A stretch of 64,000 nucleotides of DNA, from assembly GCA_032622095.1 (NCBI GenBank), contig CP136063.1, forward strand, positions 122,532,723-122,596,722, written 5' to 3'. Source of the stretch: Siphonodentalium dalli (lineage: Eukaryota; Mollusca; Scaphopoda; Gadilida; Siphonodentaliidae). Shown in pieces: positions 55,362-64,000 of the stretch (positions are counted from its first letter, which is position 1; every line of letters begins with the position of its first letter). The notes beneath the pieces are model-generated. The model made no database searches. It was not told where the DNA came from and worked only from the letters and a program-made list of their open reading frames with translations. The position numbers and the translations under genes were made by a program.

Positions 55362-58307
55362 GGGAGCTCATAAAACCCGAACACAACCGAACACAAGTCC
55401 AAATAATAGGAAATTTCATGAATAAAGTTCATAGGCATGTGTATTCATGTTCACACTATAAATATACGAAGTTTGGTGGAGTTTGGGCCAATAATAAGTG
55501 TTTTAATCGATATTTTGTAAGACGCGTTTAGTGTTCGGCATAGAAAAGCCGAACACAAGCTAGCTTATGTTCGACACTCATGCAGTCACCGGTAATTAAT
55601 TAACACATAGAATGATGTGACATTAGCTGCCGTTTGAGATATATAACTCTATATAGAGTCTACTAAATATACGAACACCTTGTAAACTTCAGACATATGT
55701 ATTCACGTTCAACCTATTACTATACGAAGTTTGGTGGAGTTTGCTTCAATAATGAGTGTTTTGTTAGATGTTTTGTATAACGCGTTTGTGTTCGGCATAT
55801 ATAGAAAAGCAGAACACAAACTTCTGTCTCGTGGATTAGTTTATCCGCTGATAGGTGATAAGTAATATCTGCCAGATGGGATTTGGCAGGCTTTATTCGC
55901 GAGAAAAACGTATTGTTGTCCATTTTCGTCTGCATTCTCACTAAAATGTTACCCCTACCCCGTTATTATTACAAGTACATTCGTACAATATGGTTGTTTA
56001 GATGGATCATACTGGACAAATATCAGCACGTAATCTTTCCATGAAGTTACATAAATATTTATTTTTGTAATTATTATTATTCTCGTCACGTTTTGGGAGA
56101 GGACTTAACCCTTTGAACCCGTAACACCGATATTTAGGTGCAAACGAACCGTGACTATATCCCGTAACACCGATATTTCGGTGCAGCGACGACATGATTC
56201 GGTAGCAAATTTATATATAGTATAACGAGCGTCTGACCCACTGATTTATATTTAAATTGCCCCAACATATGTCAGCGGCGCCCATGGTGCGTATGGAATG
56301 GTTGACCGCTAGTATCGGGTAGAAATATATGCGCATGCGCACAGCATATAATCTACAAAAACATACGATATTTTAAGCGAACTGCACCATGCCGCTATAT
56401 TTACGGCATATAATTTCGTGTTCCCCGTGTGTGTACAGAACAGACATAATTTAGACACACAATTTCAGTTTAAATTACCCTCGCGTATATTAACCAGTGT
56501 TCTGCTACATATGGGGAAGGGTCTATCGCATATGAAGTTGATTTATTCGCGCATGCGCAGACTAGTGCAATGACAAATGAATGGTTTATAACGTACTTAT
56601 ACACGACATACCCACTAATATATATATTTAAATTGGCCTATTGAAGTCAACGCTGGCAAAGGTGTCTATATGGATTGGCTGCCCGCTAGAAACGGCTAGG
56701 AAAATATGCGCATGGGCGCAGGCTATAATTCATTTTTTAAATGCGTTTAAGTGAAATGTGGCGCTGTATATGACATTTTGTTGCATGTTTCACATGCTAG
56801 TACAGTAGACACAATCTAGACAGCTTACTTGAACAATGGGGCCACGATATGCTACGGGAAATTACGTTGTTTCTGGTCTCTGTAATGTCAGTCTCTGTTG
56901 TGCCACATGCAGCAAAAAGTCTATCGCATATCAAGTTGACTTACTCGCGCATGGTCAGGCATGTCTTAATTTCACATTAGGATATTGGTTGCATCGAAAC
57001 GCAATTCGCTGATGTATAATTACAACGTTATAAGCTAGAATTCGTTTATCCTGCAAATGTCAGGTAGTTGCCTAGTAACCGTTTCTAAGGCGAGATCGGG
57101 TGGCAAAGTATCCCGATCTTACAATGATCAGTGGTCCGTGCATGTATATATCATGCCTGCACAGTTTCAGGTAGGTGTCCCCTTTCAACATAACCAACAC
57201 CATGCGACTAGACCCTGTCTAAATTAAGGCAAAACATACCACTGAATGGTTAGTGCAATTATGTCATTCGATCAGTTGTGGTATTTGCTTAGCAACCGTT
57301 GCTACCCTTAAATGGGATATTTGGTTCACTTTTCTGGTCGGGTATATCTCAAATTTCACGTTAGGGTAGTACCTGCATCAAAAAACGCAATCACTGAGGT
57401 TGAATTACGACGCTATAAGCTATATTTACATTTTCCAGTCAATTCCGGGTAGTTGCCTAGCAACCGTTACCAAGGAGTTGCCGCGAGGCAAAGTCTCGCG
57501 ATCTTATAATGATCGCTGATCCATGGGGGACAAACCTGTAAAGTTTCAGACCGGTGTCGCAATTTGAACATAATCAACACCATGCTACTAGACACTGTCT
57601 AATTTAAACGGACATACCACTGGGAGCCCCGGGTCAGGGTTTCGATCACTGTGGGGCGCCAGGGTTCAAAGGGTTAATTACAAAAAAAGCCACAACAGGC
57701 TTGTTGTCTCATCCCTTTCCAATCACCCATAATCACCCATTAGCATTTTTGTAAAATATTCATCTTCTTTTGTATTGTGTATAAATATTGTTTACACCAA
57801 GTTTTGCTTCATGTGACGAGTGCATAAGGTATGTGTACTAGCGGGAAAACTTGTTTGTCACTCGACGTTTTTACAATCGTTGTCTTTCACGACGGGGCCT
57901 ATCAAAAGCATGTTGTTTCTATAATAGTAGGCGCCATCAAACACTGAAACTATTTGTCAAAACACTGAACTACAATAGGTGAGAGACCGCCATCAACAAC
58001 AATTAAAGCCTTTCGGATTAGTGACCATGTCAGATATTAATTATCACCTAGCTAGACAGCCGTTAGACTAATCCACGACAAAATTATAACTTATGTTCGG
58101 CTTTTCTATGCCGAACACAAAACGCGTTTTACAAAATATCGAATAAAACACTTATTATTTGCCCGAACTCCACCAAACTTCGTATAGTAATAGTGTGAAC
58201 ATGAATACACATGCCTATGAACTTTATTCGTGATATTTCCCATTATTTGGACTTGTGTTCGGTTATGTTCGGTTGTGTTCGGTTGTGTTCGGCTTTTATA
58301 CGTACCG
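55362..58307. mobile_element. Mutator-like (MULE) element, non-autonomous
   Basis: Exact 9-bp target duplication ACAAATGGT (55353-55361 and 58308-58316). TIRs of about 200 bp: left GGGAGCTCATAAAACCCGAA..., right complement CGGTACGTATAAAAGCCGAA.... Both go on through CCGAACACAAGTCCAAATAA and TTCATAGGCATGTGTATTCA. The right end has more CCGAACACAA iterations. A third subterminal copy lies at 55665-55830. Long TIRs with a 9-bp duplication are typical of Mutator. No transposase frame; the 64- and 73-residue frames in the arms are chance. Confidence 0.88.
56109..57673. mobile_element. piggyBac-like TTAA element with internal duplications
   Basis: TTAA at 56105-56108 and 57674-57677 flank TIRs CCCTTTGAACCC / GGGTTCAAAGGG. 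CCC-initial tips with TTAA fit piggyBac-type elements. The interior is unusually CpG-rich for the region. It is built of diverged duplicates of about 370 bp (56237 and 56608; 57027 and 57401), with several GCGCATGCGC-like words. No transposase frame. Confidence 0.85.
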
Positions 58308-58936
58308 ACAAATGGTAGCTTTCATTGCTCAGCAAAGCTATTTGGGAACTGAATTTGATGGGTCAAGATAATGTTCACTCAAGTCTGTTGGGATTCATGG
58401 GGATTATGACCAGCCAGTGTTGTACTTTATCCTGACTCAGGATGATTGGTGACCTAGTTTCTGGGCTATGGGGGTACACCAGATTGGGGATTAGACAATT
58501 CTTTTGTCAAGAGATTCACAACACACCACTGTCCACAGATGTTAACATTTAACTTCCACCTCACTATAAGCGATGTCAGGTAACTTACTCAATGATTTGT
58601 AAACAATTGGTTCTTAGTAATTTTATCAAAGAATGCTTAATAAATATGAATATTATTTTATTGTTCATCATTCTTCACAGTGTTCAGTAGACATTGCCAT
58701 ATTTTTTTCTTTGATATGGACTTTGTGTTTATTGATTTTGGGTTCGAAAAAATTGATTTTAAAAACCTCTATAAATTTCACATTTAGTATTTCTAACATA
58801 TTCCACCATTAATAATGCTCTTAACATGTTGCATTCATGTGTTTGGTTACTGTGATTACTAACAAAAGTGAACATAAACCTTTATTTTGACTCCATCAAA
58901 TTTGGAGAAAATTGGGTTAGCAATTTAAAGTCCTTA

Positions 58937-61900
58937 TCGACTTGTTGTTCACATAATCTTCGGTTAAATACATGTATTTAGCTGTTCATTTTGAAGAGGT
59001 CGGGCACACATCCAAATATTATGATGACTAATTTCCATAATATTATTTCACAGTCACACTAAATTAATTAGTGACTAAATTATAGTAAATAGTATTAGTA
59101 AATTGACTAATTTAGTTAATATGATTTAATTCATTTATTGATTGCGTCAAAGAATAGTAGATGAGGGATACTGTGATTTTATTTACTACTGAAATTGTTC
59201 TTAGCCTTGTATATTGTTTTTAGGTTGAGGTACGACTGCTGTGTGGAAATCAAATGCTGTATAAATTAATGTAAATATTGTAAAAAAAATTCCATTTTCA
59301 AAATTTCGCTAGTTATTTTACAAATTTCTATGTTGTCCCAAGGGGGGGGGGGGGGGGGGGGGGGGGGTATTTGGTCATAGGTATGAGTGATTGAGTCAAC
59401 AATAAGCGTAGACTTATGGAAATGGTGTTATTAGCTTACTTTGATCCTCACTTGGCAGCCATGCATATCTTACCATATATTATACTAATTTATAGCTAGA
59501 TATACATATAGCTATTATACTTTTATAGTTAGATATATAGCTATTATATATAGCCATGCATACCATTTAAATTATGCTATACTACACAAATTAGCACATG
59601 TATACCATATATGACGACTCATAACTTATGCTGAAGCTTCTAGACTGGTATTCTTATACTTTCATGTTGTTAGGATTAAAATGTAGTCCTATAAAGCACA
59701 CAAATTTTCATAGAAATGTGATACATATATATATATGTGTACCAGTACCTAATATTGGTTTTTGATCTAGATCTATATCCAACTGACCATATCCTTTTAA
59801 GACTGGACAGTCTTTGTAATTGAACCAATCATAAGTATTGGGGACCACTAATAGGCACTGTGGAAATAAGAGGGATTTTTTTGTCCTTCTTTTAGTGTTA
59901 TCCCTGGTAATGATATATTTAATTATAGAGGCTGATCAGTATTAATAATAAAATTTATTACTATTAATACCACCGATTAACCATATTAAAACCTTATTGG
60001 TTAAATCTTTTTTTGATTATAAATACACATTTAGATAGTGAGCTCACAGAGTTATGTTAATGTCGACCGCTTTTCCATCTAAAATTATTTACATTGCTTT
60101 TTCAATATGTATACATTTGTCAACTTTGTATAAATTGTATAGATATATATCATTGCCATTAAATAATCTAAAAAAAAAAACGTCAGTACGTATGGACAAC
60201 CCAAAACACGTCCATCTATAAACTGAAAAATGCATGTTTCATGGGAGTGCCTATATATACATTATGAGAATGGAGTAAAAATGTGACAAACATGTCCTTG
60301 TTAATTTTGGTGCCTCCTACCTGATCTGACGGTGCTTCGGCGACTTTGCACAAAATAATTATATTCCTCATAGCAGGAGATGCCTGTCTTTATACCACTT
60401 TGGACAACATAATTATAGTCCTCACTCTAAAGGAGATCTATGCCTGTCTGTATACAAAAATATTTTCATAAAACAATATTCCCCGGCTGAGTCCATCCTT
60501 GAACTCTTACTCTTAGAACGGAATTACGGTGACAGCATTAATTTACATTAAAGATGGATTATCTCTTCTGCAACATAATATATTTAGTTTCCTGGGTACC
60601 TATAAATTAAAGAGTGTGATCTGTGTCTGTCTGTTCGGATTTTTTTCCCAGACACCTGCACCGATTTCAACCAAATTTGGTGGGTGACTTGGGGTGCCCT
60701 GATGGAGTGTATAATGGCGTTAGTTTTGATTTAAACAAATTTAATTAAATAATAAATAATTATATAAAGCTCACTGTGGGGTTTTTTTCCAGAATCAAAT
60801 AAGTCCAATACGAACCTATGTGAATACTGAATACATTTTGGTGATGTGGAAAACGGGGATTTATTGCATATTTCACGTATTTATTTATAGAAGTTTATGT
60901 ATGCTTGACTTTCAGCGAGTTACATGGGCACAATGATCCAAAGAGACTCAATTTCGGACCTGGGATAGGATCCACCTTCAGTAGATGATAGGCACTTCGA
61001 AAAGGAATGATATAATTTTCCATATGACTACTGTTTTTGAGCTGGAGTGAATAAATAATTTAGATCCAACAAACTGATGTCATTGTGCAATAGTGGTATA
61101 CGTTCAGGGCATTTCCTATATGGTCACTACTCATTAATCAGGCGCGCATGCATGCCCATTTACAGATTTCACCTTAATAGGAAGCCAGGTCATGACCTAT
61201 TAATGATAATACCATGTGCAACGATACTATATTTCGATAAATAATAGACTATTGAACCACAAAAAATACTAGATCCTGTCATGAATCTCTACACTAGCTA
61301 TGTCCGTACAGATTACTAGAGATCATGTCACACAAATTGCTTTTTATGTTCTGACACCGAACTTTATAACATGAACAAACAAGCAGGGAATATATTTCTC
61401 TTAATTGTTAATACTTAATGTTCCTCAGTAATCTACTTCATAGTAAAGCTCGAGATTGCATGCTTGTTTGTAACTTGTGAGCTGATACTCTCATGTGCCT
61501 AATCATTGTGACGGCCAATAATAGTGATAATGGGAATTTGAGGCTGAAATTAATAATAGTGATAGCAATTTAACTCTATATACTGTATGTATCTATGCCA
61601 AATAATTTAATGATCGTTGAAAATTTTATCCAAAATTAATAATCATGCAGCACATGCTGACAATATTGTTAGGCATCTGAGAGTATATTAACATTTAATT
61701 AATAATTAATTGCCCGGGATAAATTACATGAGTATAAGGGACGGAAAGCAAAATCTATCACAAAGTCACTTAAATCATGCACTTTTAAGTTTGGACCTTC
61801 ACGTAATCACGTACATTGAAATACATTATTAACTTATTAAGGAACAGGTATTTTATAATTTATTACCTGTACTGTTTTTTTTTTCATTGTTACAAACTTC

Positions 61901-62200
61901 CCTTTCGCAACAGCAAAAAGTTCCGATGGTTCTTGACAGGCATATGTACTAGCTAGAATAGAGATTCATGGAATGATCTAAAAAAATGCTACCAGATTAA
62001 TAAATTATATGACCATCTTGGATTGCCTCATGAGTCATGTAGAAGGTCATGACAGTTCCACCAGCTTGGCATCGGAATTATTATGTATAGCATAACCGAT
62101 GATTCCAATGTGTCAAGTCGACAATAGAATGTACACAAGGCTATATCTAATAATGTTTCCACAAATAGCCATTATAGTTGCTAGCCCTGCTGACCGAACT
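58937..62200. other. Non-coding AT-rich stretch
   Basis: Holds a 26-base G run (59342-59367), AT-rich ATATAGCTAT iterations at 59480-59580, and a diverged CTGTCTGT...CAACCAAATTTGGTGGGTGA repeat at 60610-60700. No supported gene. Confidence 0.45.
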
Positions 62201-62209
62201 CCCGCTTAA

Positions 62210-62662
62210 AGGTACTCAATCCGATCATACACTCCTAAATTACTAATTCTTTGGCTTCGCTGGGCTTCGAGGGTAAAAAATATTTGATTCTAGTCGAGGA
62301 ACCCACCCATCAAAGCTCAGAGTGATCAAATATCGATTTGTTAAGTTTGTTATTACTCGTGGCCCAGAAACATGTGATCAAATGGAAGGTCTCGGACAAA
62401 ATTGCGGATGAAGATGGATAACTCTAAAATCAAGTGGTAATACGGCAAAATGTTGTGATACTTAAGTGATAATACGGCCTTATTTTGTTGATAAATAACA
62501 AGTTTTGGGAAATTTTATACCATAGTTGACAGTGGTTAGCATTAATTATTTCGTCGCAATAAATCTTTTCTGATAACTAAAGCGTATTTTGAAGAAATGT
62601 TGTTGTTGTTCTTGTTGTATCTTGTTGATATGGGACCGGTCGTCTAATCGGATTGAGTACCT
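62210..62662. mobile_element. 453-bp MITE with TTAA target duplication
   Basis: TTAA at 62206-62209 and 62663-62666. TIRs AGGTACTCAATCCGAT / ATCGGATTGAGTACCT. TTAA with AGG-type tips fits Kolobok-like as well as piggyBac-like elements. No frame. Confidence 0.85.
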
Positions 62663-62666
62663 TTAA

Positions 62667-63660
62667 TGCTTAAAGTTTAAACTGAGAACACAGTGTTAGA
62701 ATCATGAAATATTTAATAGGTGAGAATGGTAAAACATTAAAACAAATCACTGTTAATGGCACTATTAACAGTTAATCACGTTTAACTTGATCTTCCATCA
62801 CAGGAACCATAATTCATACCGTAGATGGAAAGTTGGAAACTGTTCAAACATATCCTCTCACTACACTCAGACACTCTGCTGTCTCTGCAGTGTGCCGAGA
62901 GCGAATGGGAGATGTTCTTCTTTTTCTTCACTGACCAAGTTTATGGACTCACTTTAATAGTCCACAGCGCACTAGGCTTCACATGTTTGTCACTTTTGTG
63001 TGTATAGTCTGCAGACGGCCAGAATTGTATTCGGACCCGAGTCAAAGTGATAGAGGCTGAGCCTGAAGTTGGTGATAACTAAATCACTAAATGAGTAAAT
63101 CAGTGAGTCAGCTTTTAAATGTCCATTTTCTTATTTCCTAAATTGACCTGACATGCAGTGACAGCTATTAAATTTGGTGAAGTAGAAGGCACAATTTGCC
63201 ACTTGCAACACCAACCAGTCCAGGTGAAAAAAGACTTAACATTTATCAGAACAAGTCAAATCACCGTGAGTGGGGACCAGTGACCTTCATTTTCATATTT
63301 TTTCAGTCACAGATTCATTTTCATATTTTTTCAGTCACAGACTCATCATTAATCAGTTTCTTTTCCGACTGACTGAGTTTCATTTTCACTGTTCAACTTC
63401 AGAAGTCTGGAGTGGAGGCTTCACACACAATGTATGCCCAATCGAGTGGCTTATACCCATAAAATTCAGTACGAGAACCACAACTGAAGTTCGAATGGCA
63501 AGCGCCAATAACTAACTCCACTGGTCTGGTCGACGCCATTTTCTGACGAAAATTACGTCATCATTTGCAACGTTGACCTAACTGAAACGGTACGGAATCT
63601 GACGAGGTTTGCCGAATGCTATGCACCTAGGTCAACTAAATCGACATTAATCATTTAATT
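62667..63660. other. Non-coding stretch
   Basis: Short frames at 62825 and 63270 show no recognisable features. ATTTTTTCAGTCACAGA is directly duplicated at 63296 and 63325. A CRE-like TTACGTCA and a GACGCCATTTTC word near 63533-63561 could be promoter motifs, but no start codon context is evident. Confidence 0.4.
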
Positions 63661-63682
63661 TTGAATAAGGTTGATTTTGTTT

Positions 63683-63754
63683 TTCAAATTAAGTGGGCCT
63701 TTAAGCACAATTCAGTCTGAATTGTGCTTAAAGGCCCACTTAATTTTCGAACCA
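63683..63754. repeat. Perfect hairpin at the head of a dispersed repeat
   Basis: AATTAAGTGGGCCTTTAAGC...TTCAG and its complement are separated by almost no loop. It sits directly at the beginning of the GGCCCACTTAATTTT family repeat. Confidence 0.9.
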
Positions 63755-64000
63755 CCAGATCACATTATATACAACATATTCCATATTATATACCATTTGA
63801 AAGAGGAAGTTCCAAAACATTGTATTATCAACTGATCCGGTCGAATAAACTGGGAACATTGTTTTTGTCGAGGTACTGAGGTGTGTTCTGTGATTAATTT
63901 TGATCCAGACTGTACTATAAAGTCTATTATTCTCAATGGAAGGGGAATAACTCTTATCTCTTAGTTTGAATTCTGATGCATTTTGGGTTGACGGGGGGGG
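63725..64000 (+). repeat. Dispersed repeat, GGCCCACTTAATTTT family, copy 3
   Basis: Aligns with 37040-37340 and 39779-40050 through TTTTGGGTT near the window end, and is cut there. Confidence 0.8.

Larger units (their letters stand above)
55023..58934. mobile_element. Outer foldback element with about 310-bp TIRs, TA-flanked
   Basis: 55023-55320 is inverted at about 58620-58934 (AGGACTTTACTAACCCAATT / complement; also ATTGATTTTGGGTTCGAAAA and TGTTCATCATTCTTCACAGT). It is flanked by TA at 55021-55022 and 58935-58936. About 0.96 kb of own sequence remains after removing the nested Mutator-like element. TA duplication would fit Tc1/mariner-type insertion, but no transposase is present. Confidence 0.75.

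Overview
This is a window of an intron-rich animal nuclear genome, AT-rich and dense with transposable-element debris. There is no bacterial signature: no operons, no long ORFs and no Shine-Dalgarno sites. The dispersed repeats (hairpin-headed GTCCGTC repeats, GGCCATCTTGGATTT-type repeats, DIRS-like elements) suggest a marine invertebrate, possibly a mollusc or other lophotrochozoan. The species cannot be fixed from sequence alone.

The main host gene is the 3' part of an ERCC6L2-like SNF2/Rad54-family DNA-repair translocase on the + strand. Nine coding exons lie between 4404 and 30552. Exons 1-4 encode the C-terminal helicase lobe, with a 17.4 kb intron between exons 3 and 4. Exons 5-6 are acidic linker, exon 7 carries the VIGSSK-like segment, exons 8-9a encode the conserved C-terminal region, and a large last exon gives a probable longer isoform. 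Splice phases match at every junction. The N-terminal half lies upstream of the window. A second gene begins at 54763 (+ strand, first exon only) behind a promoter-like stretch with NRF1, ETS and YY1-type motifs; its product is not recognised.

The large ERCC6L2 intron (6434-23862) holds two DIRS-like tyrosine-recombinase retrotransposons, at about 9847-14979 and 17157-23677. Each has inverted terminal repeats plus an internal region complementary to the joined termini, the hallmark of DIRS elements. Both carry degraded gag-like reading frames sharing a D-x-LSLHP motif, and one contains a canonical PAM2 (PABP-binding) motif. A tandem array with a three-monomer higher-order repeat sits inside the second.

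Downstream, 33-41 kb is mainly dispersed hairpin-headed repeats and MITEs. At 42151-47733 a hAT-like element with an exact 8-bp target duplication has been invaded by a 2.2 kb element (40-bp perfect TIRs, 5-bp target duplication, degraded C2H2 zinc-finger cargo) and by a 5'-truncated LINE reverse transcriptase. At 55023-58934 there is a three-level nest: a TA-flanked foldback element contains a Mutator-like element (9-bp target duplication, about 200-bp TIRs), which contains a piggyBac-like TTAA element. The rest (59-64 kb) is AT-rich non-coding sequence with small MITEs.

Coordinates of exons and of elements with target duplications were read directly from the sequence. Family names of transposons rest on TIR and target-duplication features, not on transposase genes.
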